Source of the DNA: Pseudomonadota bacterium
GTDB lineage: Bacteria > Pseudomonadota > Gammaproteobacteria > Burkholderiales > Casimicrobiaceae
Assembly (NCBI GenBank): GCA_018241765.1
Contig: JAFEDD010000019.1
Span: forward strand, 76,761-140,760
Reading direction: 5' to 3'
Length of the DNA: 64,000 nt
In this document: positions 9,052 to 17,635 of the stretch, piece after piece
How positions within the stretch are numbered: the stretch's first letter is position 1
How the letters are laid out: the number at the start of each line of letters is the position of its first letter
The notes under the pieces: model-generated
What the model saw: only the letters and a program-made list of their open reading frames with translations
Database searches by the model: none
What the model was told of the DNA's origin: nothing
Position numbers and translations under genes: made by a program

Positions 9052-9314
9052 AGCAAGCGTAGCCTCGATGCAACGAAGTGGAATCGAGGTCCGCCGCCGC
9101 ACGCCCACGACCGTGTCGGCGTTGCAACGCAAGCGGCGAGACACTCGACACCAAACCCAACAACCATCCCCTTTCGACAATCGCTGCCGCAAGACGGCTC
9201 CGACTTCCCTACCATGACCAACCGCCTACGGCCATCGAGCGAATCGCCGACACGGTCATGAACGCGATGCAGCGGCCCTCGATTCCACTTCGTTGCATCG
9301 AGGCTACGTTGGCT
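9052..9314. repeat. Inverted REP pair with conserved core, copy 2 (263 bp)
   Basis: REPs at 9059-9089 (+) and 9277-9307 (-) enclose a core nearly identical to copy 1 at 7748-8010. By eye I see two core substitutions (GTCAGGAGCG against GTCATGAACG) and small differences after the right REP. The near-identity points to recent copying or gene conversion. Confidence 0.88.
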
Positions 9315-9677
9315 GCGCCGCCGCCTTGGCCGATTCGCTGCTCGTTGCGATCTCGGCACGGGTGGCGGAATCGTGTTCGCCATGGGTGAATTGGCTTCTC
9401 TCGTTGATCGGCGCGGCTTGCAGGGCAACTTTCACGTTCCGACGCCGTTTGCGCGTCGCTTGCATGCTGGCGATGTCCGTTGATGAGCATGCAACACACT
9501 GATTAACATGCACAATTTCATCTGCGAGACCTGCGACGCACTTTCTTCATGATTGCAAGTCGACTTTGGCCGCATTTCGCGCTCCAAGCCCATTATGGAT
9601 GCGCCTTCCAGCATCGAGTTGTATCGTGTGCACAGTCCACTCCGCGGACGGGTGGCCAAGGGCGCGTTGCGGCAACC
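9315..9677. repeat. Segment shared with island 2 (at about 60672-61041)
   Basis: About 360 bp that recur, diverged by perhaps 10-15 percent, at 60672-61041 in island 2. In both places the segment follows a right-facing REP and precedes another + REP. It contains a half copy of the GTCGACTTT palindrome and, on the - strand, a 69-codon frame (9304-9513) conserved in the other copy (60659-60868). Whether that frame is a gene is unclear: it runs partly into the REP and has no recognisable domain. Confidence 0.65.
9555..9621. repeat. GTCGACTTT palindrome family, half copy D
   Basis: Contains the core GTCGACTTT and the right arm (CCAAGCCCATTATGGATGCG from 9584), but no left arm is recognisable upstream. 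It lies inside the segment shared by the two islands. Confidence 0.7.
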
Positions 9678-9708
9678 GTAGCCTCGATGTAACGAAGTGG
9701 AATCGAGG
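9678..9708 (+). repeat. REP at the junction with the guaC fragment
   Basis: A + REP with one loop change (GTAACG for GCAACG). It is followed directly by CTACGCTTGCT, so its stem side also reads as the end of a reverse REP. The guaC-derived sequence starts within the next ten bases. The hisA duplication in island 2 is joined to a REP in the same way. Confidence 0.85.
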
Positions 9709-9717
9709 CTACGCTTG

Positions 9718-9829
9718 CTACGTCGGCACCCGCACGCTCAAGGCGCTATCGAAATGCACCACCTTCGTGCGCGTGACGCAGCAGATCAACGAGGTCTACG
9801 GCAGGTCGGTGTAGCGGGTTGCGTCTTCG
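9718..9829 (+). pseudogene. Duplicated 3' end of guaC
   Basis: 112 bases matching 7531-7642: the last 32 codons of guaC, its stop and about 15 bases beyond. I see four differences within the coding part. Three are silent third-position changes and one turns an Ala codon into Thr (GCC to ACC). The fragment is joined to a REP at its 5' side and to the native mscS flank at its 3' side. It has no start of its own and is not expected to be functional. Confidence 0.9.
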
Positions 9830-9852
9830 ATGGCGGCATAGGGGGATCGTGT

Positions 9853-10671
9853 TCAGACCTGTCGCTGCACATGCGGCGTCTCGGGCACCGGGTAGCCGGC
9901 GTTTGCGAAGACGCGGGCGATGGTCTGGTTGACGTCGAAGTACACCTGCCAGTAGTGATCGGTGTGCGTGTAGGTGCGCACCGTCAGCAGAGGGCCTTCC
10001 GGCGTGAACTTGCTGATCTCGACTTCGGGTGCGGGCGTTGCCATGACGTTTTGCACCATCGGCAATGCGGCACGCAAGCGGGCGACGGCATCCCCGATAT
10101 CGACGCCGTTGGCGATTTTCGCTTCGGTGTCGACGCGTCGGTGCGGCTGCGTGGAGTAGTTTTTGATCGTGGCGCTGAACACGTTGTTGTTGCCCACGAT
10201 GTTGGTGACGTTGTCGCCGGAGACGATGGTCGTCGTGAAGAGTCCGAGTTCGGTGACCGTGCCTTCGACGCCTCCGGCATTGACGTAGTCGCCAACCTTG
10301 TAGGGGCGAAGCACCTGCATGAAGACGCCCGCCGCGAAATGGGTGAGCAATCCGCCCCAGGCGGTTCCAATGGCGAGGCCGGCGCCCGCAAGCAATGCCG
10401 CGAAACTCGTTGTCTGCACGCCGAACAGATCGAAGATCGCCAACACCAGCACGATGTTGAGCAGCACGCTGATGATGGACGTCAGATAGCGCGCGAGGGT
10501 CGGTTCGAGTCGACCGCTGCGCGTGAACGCGCGCTCGACGAGCTTCATGACGGCGCCGATCAGCCATCGGCCAATGATCCAGACGGCGATCGCTGCGAGC
10601 ACCTTGAGCGCGAAATCGGCGCCGCGTGTGGCGAGCCACGACATGATCTGTTCGGTGTTGATGGCGGTCAT
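9853..10671 (-). CDS. MscS-family mechanosensitive channel
   Basis: 272-aa small-conductance mechanosensitive channel that releases solutes from the cytoplasm on hypo-osmotic shock. Three membrane segments lie at about residues 18-40, 62-85 and 88-115. The pore helix is Gly/Ala-rich (LLAGAGLAIGTAWGG), followed by the beta domain VGDYVNAGGVEGTVTELGLFTT and a C-terminal alpha/beta domain. Length is typical of the short MscS type. It is transcribed away from the iron-binding-protein gene and ends 24 bases from the guaC fragment. Confidence 0.92.
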   Translation of the reverse strand: MTAINTEQIMSWLATRGADFALKVLAAIAVWIIGRWLIGAVMKLVERAFTRSGRLEPTLARYLTSIISVLLNIVLVLAIFDLFGVQTTSFAALLAGAGLAIGTAWGGLLTHFAAGVFMQVLRPYKVGDYVNAGGVEGTVTELGLFTTTIVSGDNVTNIVGNNNVFSATIKNYSTQPHRRVDTEAKIANGVDIGDAVARLRAALPMVQNVMATPAPEVEISKFTPEGPLLTVRTYTHTDHYWQVYFDVNQTIARVFANAGYPVPETPHVQRQV

Positions 10672-10905
10672 GGTGCTCCTGTCAATGGCAACGGACGTGC
10701 TGAATTCGTAGCACGGTACGCGTCAAATGCCGCCGCCGTCGGCGTATTGGGAGCTTTCCGAGACCGTACGTATGGCCCTGGCGGACTCGTCGCCGCAGGG
10801 CGCCGCTGGCTCCTCCTATACTGTCTTGCTGCGCTATCGCAGCAGGCGTCGCCCGTCGCGGTAGTCGCGCGTTCAGTTTTTCATCGTTCGTTGAAGGAAG
10901 TTTTC

Positions 10906-11931
10906 ATGCGTCGCATTCACGCACTCGCGTTCGCCGTCACGGCCGCCATGGCGCACCCAGCGCTTGCGCAAGACAAGGGCAATCTCAACATCTACTGTTC
11001 CATGCAGATCGAATGGTGCACGCTGGCGGCCAATGAGTTCGCCAAGCAGACGGGCATCAAGGTCAACACATCGTTCAAGGGCTCGGGTGAAACCTTCGCG
11101 CAGGTGAAGGCCGAAGCATCCAACCCGAAAGGCGACATCTGGTTCGGTGGCACGGGAGATCCGCATCTGCAGGCGGCCGAGGAGGGACTGACCGAGGTCT
11201 ATCAATCGCCCAACCTGAAGGACCTGCACAACTGGGCGCAGTATCAGGCGCAGATTTCCGGCTACAAGACAGTCGGCATCTACGCGGGCGCGCTGGGCTT
11301 CAGCTACAACACGGAAGTGCTCGCCAAAAAGGGCGTGAAGCCACCTGCCTGTTGGGCCGACCTGATCAAGCCTGAGTTCAAGGGTGACGTGCAGATGGCC
11401 AACCCGGCCGCGTCCGGCACGGCGTACACCGCGATGGCGACGCTCGTTCAACTGATGGGGGAAGACAAGGCGTTCGACTATCTGAAGGCGTTGCACAAGA
11501 ACATTTCGAATTATCCGAAGTCGGGTACCGGGCCGGTGAAAGCCGTTGCACGCGGCGAGGCGGCGGTGGGCGTGAGCTTCATGCACGATGTGCCCGGCGA
11601 AAAGAAGAACGGATTCCCGATCGAGATGGCGGCGCCCTGCGAAGGAACGGGCTACGAGGTTGGTTCGATGTCGATCATGAAGGGGGCGCGCAATCTCGAT
11701 AACGCGAAGAAGTTCTATGACTGGGCGCTGACGCCGGATGCGCAGAAGCTCGCTGCGCAGGCCAAGCAATATCAGTTGCCCTCGAACAAGGCGGCACCGC
11801 AGCCGCCGGAGGCCCCCCGTTTTTCGAGCATCAAGCTGATCCAGTACGACTTCCGCAAATACGGCTCGTCGGCCGAGCGCAAGCGGCTGCTCGAGAAGTG
11901 GGAGAAGGAAGTCAACTCGATCCCGCGCTGA
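10906..11931 (+). CDS. ABC transporter substrate-binding protein, Fe(III)-type
   Basis: 341-aa periplasmic binding protein of the extracellular solute-binding family 1/FbpA-AfuA type. The signal peptide ends at about ALA-Q22. The mature part opens NLNIYCSMQIEWC and contains FKGSGETFAQVKAE, IWFGGTGDPH and LGFSYNTEVL, features of ferric-iron or related metal/anion binding proteins. The ATG at 10906 has GAAGGAAG just upstream. A longer in-frame reading through the guaC fragment is rejected. No cognate FbpB permease is adjacent; the neighbouring ABC genes are of a different type and convergent. The ligand is uncertain. Confidence 0.82.
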   Translation: MRRIHALAFAVTAAMAHPALAQDKGNLNIYCSMQIEWCTLAANEFAKQTGIKVNTSFKGSGETFAQVKAEASNPKGDIWFGGTGDPHLQAAEEGLTEVYQSPNLKDLHNWAQYQAQISGYKTVGIYAGALGFSYNTEVLAKKGVKPPACWADLIKPEFKGDVQMANPAASGTAYTAMATLVQLMGEDKAFDYLKALHKNISNYPKSGTGPVKAVARGEAAVGVSFMHDVPGEKKNGFPIEMAAPCEGTGYEVGSMSIMKGARNLDNAKKFYDWALTPDAQKLAAQAKQYQLPSNKAAPQPPEAPRFSSIKLIQYDFRKYGSSAERKRLLEKWEKEVNSIPR

Positions 11932-11969
11932 ATTGAGGGCGGCGGTTTCGGGCTGCACGGCCCCGCCGG

Positions 11970-12731
11970 CTACTTCGCGATGAAGGCCGGTGCCGCCACG
12001 ATCGGCTGGCCGTAGCACGCGCTCAGAGTGGTCTCATCGAGTGCGTGCTCGGTAGGCGCATGGAGCAGCGCGCGGCCGTGGCGCATCAACAGCGCGTGGT
12101 CGGCGATCGCTTGCGCTTCCATCGGGTCGTGCGTCGAAAAGACGACCGCCCATTGCAACGCCTTCGCGAAGCGCTGCATCAGCTTCAGAACGAATTGGCG
12201 CTGCACCATGTCCAGATGGGCGCACGGTTCGTCGAGCAACCACAGGCACCGCGTGCGCCCCTCGCTCGCGCCCAGTTGATACAGCGAGCGGGCCAGCTGC
12301 ACGCGAAGTTGCTCGCCCATCGATAGCGTGGCGTAGTCGCGAGCCCGCCACGGGTCGGCGTGGCATTCCGCGAGCGCCGCCGTCACCGCCTCGGCATCGG
12401 GTGCCGCGAACGGGCGACCGAGCGCGACGTAGTCGGCAACGCTCATGGCGAACGGAACCGGCGGTTCGCTGGCGTTCAGGGCTCGCCGGCTCGCCAATTC
12501 GAGTGGAGACCAGGCCGCAAGCGGTTTGCCGGAGAACTCGATGTCGCCGCGGTCAAGCGTGCTGTCGCCGGCGAGTGCTGCCATCAGCGTGCTCTTGCCG
12601 GCGCCGTTGGCGCCGAGCACCGCGAGCACGGCGCCCTCGTCGACCGCGAAGGACACCGATTCCAGCAGCAGCGCCGTGCCCGCACGACGACCAACGCCGA
12701 GCACACGCAACAGGGCGCGCTCCGTGCTCAC
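11970..12731 (-). CDS. Heme/siderophore-type ABC transporter ATPase (FecE/HmuV-like)
   Basis: 253-aa ATPase energising uptake through the adjacent permease. The Walker A is GANGAGKST, the signature is LSMGEQLRVQLARSL and the Walker B LWLLDEP lies before HLD. The GTG at 12731 overlaps the permease stop (GTGA), giving translational coupling. The family imports heme, vitamin B12 or ferri-siderophores. No periplasmic partner of the matching type lies nearby. Confidence 0.85.
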   Translation of the reverse strand: MSTERALLRVLGVGRRAGTALLLESVSFAVDEGAVLAVLGANGAGKSTLMAALAGDSTLDRGDIEFSGKPLAAWSPLELASRRALNASEPPVPFAMSVADYVALGRPFAAPDAEAVTAALAECHADPWRARDYATLSMGEQLRVQLARSLYQLGASEGRTRCLWLLDEPCAHLDMVQRQFVLKLMQRFAKALQWAVVFSTHDPMEAQAIADHALLMRHGRALLHAPTEHALDETTLSACYGQPIVAAPAFIAK

Positions 12732-13720
12732 AAGGCGCTTGTCCTGCGCGTGACGAGCCACACCATCAGCGGCACGCCCAGGATCGATGTGATGGCGCCT
12801 ACCGGCAGTTCGATGGGGGCGGCGATGGCGCGAGCGACGAGATCGGCAAGCACGCACAGGAGCGCGCCGAGCAGGGCGGAGAGCGGCAGGACCCGGCGCG
12901 GTGCTGCGCCGACCATCAGACGCGCGATATGCGGCGCCGCAAGCCCGACGAAGGCGACGCTGCCACAAAACGCGGTGACGCATGCCACCATCGCTGTCGT
13001 GACCAGCGCGATGCGCAGTCGTAGCCGCGTGACGCTGACGCCGACCATGTGAGCGGATCGTTCGCCGAGCGCCAGGGCTCCGAGCGCCGGGCTTTCGCGG
13101 CTGAGCGCGAGTGCGCCAAGCATGGTGGCAGTTGCCATCGCGATCACCTGAGGCCAGGTCAGGGAGGCAAAGCTGCCCAGCATCCAGAACGCGAGCGTCT
13201 TCAATTCGCCTTCGGTTGCGAGCGCGGTCAGTAGTGCGATACCGGCTGCGCACGCGGCATTGATGGCAACCCCGAGCAGCAGCAGCGTGATGGTGCCACC
13301 CACCAGGTTCGACGCGGTTCGCCGCATCGCCATCAGCATGCCGAGCATGACGATGCCCGCGCCGATCAGGGCGCCGAGCCAAAGCCCCGTACCGTGGCCA
13401 AGCACGATCAACGCGGTCGCCGCGCCAAGGCCGGCCGCAGAGGGCACACCCAGGAGGCCTGGTTCGGCCAGCGGGTTGCGAAAGAGCGATTGCAGCGCAG
13501 CACCGGCCGTTGCAAAGGCCACACCGCCGACGCAGGAGGCCAGCACGCGCGGCACGCGAAGACGCGTGAGAACCGACCATTCGCTGTCGCTCAGCGTGCC
13601 GTCGAGCACTCGGGCCAGCGGTATCGGGTAGGCGCCGATCGCGAGCGACAGCGTCGCGGCGATCGCCAGCAACACGCTGACGGCCAGCATGGTGTGCGTG
13701 AACCTTGGTTGCGGAATCAT
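12728..13720 (-). CDS. FecCD/BtuC-type ABC transporter permease
   Basis: 330-aa inner-membrane permease with about nine to ten hydrophobic segments. FecCD family signatures visible are RLPR-like RLRVPRVLASCVGGVAFATAG near residue 55, FRNPLAEPGLLGV near 80 and VGLAAPHIARLMVG near 270. It imports heme, cobalamin or Fe-siderophore together with the ATPase encoded next. It may be linked in function to iron supply, since a Fe(III)-type binding protein gene converges on this pair. Confidence 0.88.
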   Translation of the reverse strand: MIPQPRFTHTMLAVSVLLAIAATLSLAIGAYPIPLARVLDGTLSDSEWSVLTRLRVPRVLASCVGGVAFATAGAALQSLFRNPLAEPGLLGVPSAAGLGAATALIVLGHGTGLWLGALIGAGIVMLGMLMAMRRTASNLVGGTITLLLLGVAINAACAAGIALLTALATEGELKTLAFWMLGSFASLTWPQVIAMATATMLGALALSRESPALGALALGERSAHMVGVSVTRLRLRIALVTTAMVACVTAFCGSVAFVGLAAPHIARLMVGAAPRRVLPLSALLGALLCVLADLVARAIAAPIELPVGAITSILGVPLMVWLVTRRTSAL

Positions 13721-13783
13721 CGCGCAGGCGGGGCAGGGGAGTGACGTTCGGCCATCGAGCGAGACGGATCCTTCGTCAAGACG

Positions 13784-14707
13784 TCATCCCAGCAAGTGCG
13801 CTTCGACACGAGCCGCGACGCGTTCGGGCTGATCGTGATGCAACATGTGACCGGCGCCGCTGATGGTCTCGAAGCGCAAGTGTCGGATCGCCATCAGGCG
13901 CGCGGCGAAGCTGTCGGGGCGCACCTCGTCGCCCGCGGCGGGAACGAGGGTGCTGTCGTCGTAGCCCAGCCATCGCTTGGCTTCCGACTCACTGGCGCCG
14001 AGCCATAGCGTCGGAGCCTCGATGCGACGCCAGATCGTGAGCATTTCATCGAGTCGGTAGAGCGTCGGAAACGGCAGCTTGTGCGCGGGGTCGGCCCGCA
14101 GATGCCAACGGCCGTCGTCACGACGCTGCGCCCAGTGCCCGGCCAGCCACAGCGCGCGCTCGCGGCTCAGTCGTGGGTTGTTGCGTTGCAGACGATCGGC
14201 GACGTCGTCACGGGAAGCGTAGCTCGCGAGATTCGGCGTGGTACGGATCGCGTCGAGCCATGCAACGTAGCGTTCGGCGGCCTTGTCCGGTGCCACCGCG
14301 GGCAGGCCGAACCCATCGAGCGAGACGAGTCGCGCCACCCGTGTCGGCCGCAACCCCGCGTACAGCGTGCACACATTGCCGCCAAGGCTGTGCCCGACGA
14401 GATGCACGGGCGCCGTCGGCGAAAAATGATCGAGTACGGCATCGAGGTCAGCGACGTATTCGGGAAACCAGTAGCCGCCCGCGTTCTCGCGGAAAGGTTC
14501 CGTACCGCCGTAGCCGCGTTGATCGGGTGCGATGACGTACCAATCGTGCTTTAGCGCGTCGACCAAAAACTGGAACGATGCCGCGACATCCATCCAGCCG
14601 TGCAGCAGCAATACCGGCGTCGCGGTGCGCTCACCCCAGGTCAGCACTTCGGCGCTATGTTGACGCAAGGAAAGGCGGTGGCGAGTGAAAGCTTTGTGTG
14701 GCGGCAT
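13784..14707 (-). CDS. Alpha/beta hydrolase
   Basis: 307-aa alpha/beta-hydrolase-fold protein. The oxyanion region LLLHGWMD is at 34-41, the nucleophile elbow GHSLGG is at 105-110 (Ser107) and the C-terminal GAGHMLHHD holds the probable catalytic His. The substrate is unknown; similarity is to the epoxide-hydrolase/serine-esterase group. The ATG at 14707 (MPPHKAF) is preferred over one 15 codons upstream, which would add a tail outside the fold. It follows the divergent matB promoter region and runs leftward toward the FecCD genes. Confidence 0.85.
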   Translation of the reverse strand: MPPHKAFTRHRLSLRQHSAEVLTWGERTATPVLLLHGWMDVAASFQFLVDALKHDWYVIAPDQRGYGGTEPFRENAGGYWFPEYVADLDAVLDHFSPTAPVHLVGHSLGGNVCTLYAGLRPTRVARLVSLDGFGLPAVAPDKAAERYVAWLDAIRTTPNLASYASRDDVADRLQRNNPRLSRERALWLAGHWAQRRDDGRWHLRADPAHKLPFPTLYRLDEMLTIWRRIEAPTLWLGASESEAKRWLGYDDSTLVPAAGDEVRPDSFAARLMAIRHLRFETISGAGHMLHHDQPERVAARVEAHLLG

Positions 14708-14917
14708 GCCCGAAGCGTAGCAGTGACCGGCTTCCCGACGCGCACGCAGCATGTCGGGGCCACCACCGATCCTGGCGGCAGGGGTCGCATCGGACAGGCT
14801 GAGCAGTTCGCCCGAGGTCTTTCAGAGGTGCGTGGCGGCGCTTGTGGCCAAATTCCGGGCTACCATGTCACGGTTATTGTTTTGTGGACTTGCAAGACAG
14901 AGAGTCCAACGGCACCG

Positions 14918-16477
14918 ATGACCAACGCCAATCTCTTTGCAACGCTGCGCGCTGCGTTCCCGGCCGAACTCGATACCTGTGCGATCGAAGTGACCGACGG
15001 TCCTGGTGGTTCGACGACGGCGCGTTACTCCTGGCGTGAAGTCGATGAGCAAAGCGCTCGCGTTGCCAATCTGCTGGAGTCGCTGCAACTGCCGCCCGGC
15101 AGCCGAATCGCGGTACAGACGGAAAAGAGCGTCGATGCGTTGTTGCTCTACCTCGGCGTGTTGCGCGCGGGGTGTGTCTACCTGCCACTCAATCCGGCTT
15201 ATCAGGCGGACGAGATGCGTTACTTCATCGCCGACGCCGAACCGGCCGTCGTGGTCGGCACGAGCCAGTCGATGAATTGGCTCGGCGCCATTGCGCGTGA
15301 GGCGGGTGTGGCGCACTGCTTCACGCTCGACGCAGACGGCGACGGAACGCTGCGCCACGCGCTGGCGGCGCAGTCGCCGCGCCACGATGTCGCTGCATGC
15401 CACGACGATGACCTTGCCGCGATCCTGTACACGAGCGGCACGACGGGACGCAGCAAAGGCGCGATGTTGTCGCACCGGAATCTGCGATCCAACGCGCTGA
15501 CCCTGCGTGATTACTGGGGCTGGCAGAGCACTGATGTGTTGATCCACGCGCTACCGATCTTCCACGTACACGGGCTCTTCGTGGCATCGCACTGTGCGCT
15601 GTTGGCGGGTGCGCGCATGCTCTGGTTCTCGCGTTTCGATGCCGGCGCAGTCATCGCGCGGCTCACGGACGCGACGGTGTTCATGGGGGTGCCGACCCTC
15701 TATGTGCGGATGCTGGGCGCGACGGCGCCGCGTTTGTCGCGTGAGCACTGCCGCCACATGCGCCTCTTCATTTCCGGTTCGGCTCCGTTGCTCATCGAAA
15801 CTTTCAATGAGTTTCGCGAGCGTACCGGTCACACGATTCTCGAACGATACGGCATGAGCGAGACCTGCATGTTGACGTCCAACCCGTGGCTGCGTGCCGA
15901 TGGTGAGCGTCGCGGCGGCACCGTCGGGCTCCCTCTTCCCGGCGTCGAGGTGCGAGTGCATGACGAGCGTGGCTTGGCGTGCGAGGCCGGGGTCATCGGC
16001 GCCATTCAGGTGCGCGGCCCCAATGTCTTTGCGGGTTATTGGCGAATGCCGGAGAAGACGCGTGAGGAGTTCACCGATGACGGCTGGTTCCGTACCGGCG
16101 ATGTCGGCCGCATCGATGCCGATGGCTATGTGACGATCGTTGGCCGCAGCAAGGACTTGCTCATAAGCGGCGGGTTCAACGTCTATCCGGCTGAAGTCGA
16201 GGGATTCATCAATGAGACGGCGGGCGTGGCGGAATCGGCTGTCATTGGCGTGCCGCATCCGGACTTCGGGGAGGCGGTCGTTGCGGTGGTGGTGGCGAAA
16301 CCCGGTGCAAGTGTCGACGGCGAGCGCATGATGGGTTCTCTCAAGGGGCGCATCGCCAGCTTCAAGGTACCAAAGCGGGTGTTCGTCGTCGACGAATTGC
16401 CGCGCAATGCCATGGGCAAGGTGCAGAAACAGCGACTGCTCGAGGAGTTCTCGCAGATCTTCGTTGGCGGTGCTTGA
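14918..16477 (+). CDS. matB: Malonyl-CoA synthetase
   Basis: 519-aa adenylate-forming enzyme that ligates malonate to CoA with ATP. The P-loop is YTSGTTGRSKGA near residue 171. Segments diagnostic of MatB are LFISGSAPLL, ERYGMSETCM and GTVGLPLPGVEVR. The C-terminal GRSKDLLISGGFNVYPAEVE hinge and KVQKQRLLEEF with the catalytic Lys follow. The ATG at 14918 gives the family N-terminus; upstream in-frame codons overlap the divergent hydrolase promoter. No malonate carrier or decarboxylase gene is adjacent. Confidence 0.87.
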   Translation: MTNANLFATLRAAFPAELDTCAIEVTDGPGGSTTARYSWREVDEQSARVANLLESLQLPPGSRIAVQTEKSVDALLLYLGVLRAGCVYLPLNPAYQADEMRYFIADAEPAVVVGTSQSMNWLGAIAREAGVAHCFTLDADGDGTLRHALAAQSPRHDVAACHDDDLAAILYTSGTTGRSKGAMLSHRNLRSNALTLRDYWGWQSTDVLIHALPIFHVHGLFVASHCALLAGARMLWFSRFDAGAVIARLTDATVFMGVPTLYVRMLGATAPRLSREHCRHMRLFISGSAPLLIETFNEFRERTGHTILERYGMSETCMLTSNPWLRADGERRGGTVGLPLPGVEVRVHDERGLACEAGVIGAIQVRGPNVFAGYWRMPEKTREEFTDDGWFRTGDVGRIDADGYVTIVGRSKDLLISGGFNVYPAEVEGFINETAGVAESAVIGVPHPDFGEAVVAVVVAKPGASVDGERMMGSLKGRIASFKVPKRVFVVDELPRNAMGKVQKQRLLEEFSQIFVGGA

Positions 16478-16504
16478 TGCTTGCCGGCACGCGATGCGCG
16501 TCGC

Positions 16505-17635
16505 TCACACCTTGCCTGCGGAGACACGGCCGGCGCGCTCGAAGCGCTCGATGCGTCGGTCGATGTCCGGGTGCGTGCTGAGGAAATCGGGGATCGACCA
16601 ACGTTTGCCTGGCTTTTCCTTGCGCTCTTCGGGCGAGGTGGCTTCATCCTTGGGGGGCGCCGCGATTCCTCCCTGATCGCGGATTCGACGGAACAGTTCC
16701 GCGAGTTGGCGAGGGTCGATGTGGTGGCGCTGCATCTGCAAGAGCGCAGCACTGTCGGCCTCTGCCTCGAATTCACGCGAATAGTTCAATTGCGTGAGGG
16801 TGGCCGTGACCGTTGCCAGCGACGAGAAGTCGCCGAAGTACCACGCCGCGAGGGCGGATACCGCAGCGGAACGAAACAGCGTCCGTAAACCATGTCGGTG
16901 CTCGACATGCCCGAGTTCGTGGGCGAGAACGCCGAGCACCGCGTCATCGTTCGGGGCCATGTTCACCAGTCCGTCGAGCACGATGATCGTGCCACCGGGC
17001 AGAGCAAAGGCATTGGCTACGTTGCCCATGCGTCGAAAAACCAGGCTGACGGGCTGCGCCGGCGGCAGCGATAGCGTCAGCTCGGAAAATTTCTGTCTCA
17101 GCCGGTCCTGAGTGGCGGTGTCGAGCCGACTCTTGGTGAGATCGGTCTGGTGATCCAACTGGGCGAGCGCGGCACGGTCGATCAGGGCGGCCAGATCGTT
17201 CGAGGTATGGTGCGCAAGGAAATCCGCTGCGACCGGGAGCCCCCAGCGGTAGCCTGCGATCGCGAGAACGATCGTGATGATCAAGGCCGTCAGCGCGGCT
17301 CGTTTGCTGTGCTGCCAGCGAGTGACGATTGCGTCGGGATTTCCGGCGGCGGTCAGCAGGCGCGAAAGTGCACGGCCGTCGTCGATCTCGAGCATGTCGC
17401 CGCCGGCGAGTTGAACGGTGCGTGTCGCGGCGACGAATCGCTCGGAGGCGTCGAGTTCGCGAACGGGAATGTCGCGTGTCGTCGCGTCATCGGTCAGGCT
17501 CAGTAGCAGCGTGCCGGGTGCGTCGCCCAGACTGAGCGTCGCCGACCGCGCGCGCGCGCCGCCGCTTGCTGCGAAGTAGCGTGCCGCAACCGGTGCGGCG
17601 TCGCCGGCAGTGGACTCAGAAGCCAAAGTCCACAT
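16505..17635 (-). CDS. M48 family metallopeptidase
   Basis: 376-aa membrane-anchored zinc peptidase. A single membrane segment lies at about residues 112-130, after an N-terminal domain of unknown type. The zinc motif HELGHVEHRH is at 239-248 and the third ligand is in SREFEAEADS. The C-terminal LSTHPDIDRRIER is typical of M48. Orientation and the large C-terminal domain suggest action in the periplasm on misfolded or outer-membrane-bound proteins (inference). The start overlaps the end of the upstream DUF898 gene by 20 bases, so the two are probably coupled. Confidence 0.9.
   Translation of the reverse strand: MWTLASESTAGDAAPVAARYFAASGGARARSATLSLGDAPGTLLLSLTDDATTRDIPVRELDASERFVAATRTVQLAGGDMLEIDDGRALSRLLTAAGNPDAIVTRWQHSKRAALTALIITIVLAIAGYRWGLPVAADFLAHHTSNDLAALIDRAALAQLDHQTDLTKSRLDTATQDRLRQKFSELTLSLPPAQPVSLVFRRMGNVANAFALPGGTIIVLDGLVNMAPNDDAVLGVLAHELGHVEHRHGLRTLFRSAAVSALAAWYFGDFSSLATVTATLTQLNYSREFEAEADSAALLQMQRHHIDPRQLAELFRRIRDQGGIAAPPKDEATSPEERKEKPGKRWSIPDFLSTHPDIDRRIERFERAGRVSAGKV

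Noticed and set aside
9697-10905. In-frame 5' extension of the Fe(III)-type binding protein through the guaC fragment
   Set aside because: The signal peptide at 10906 and the ribosome-binding site in front of it fix the start; the extension crosses mscS on the other strand.
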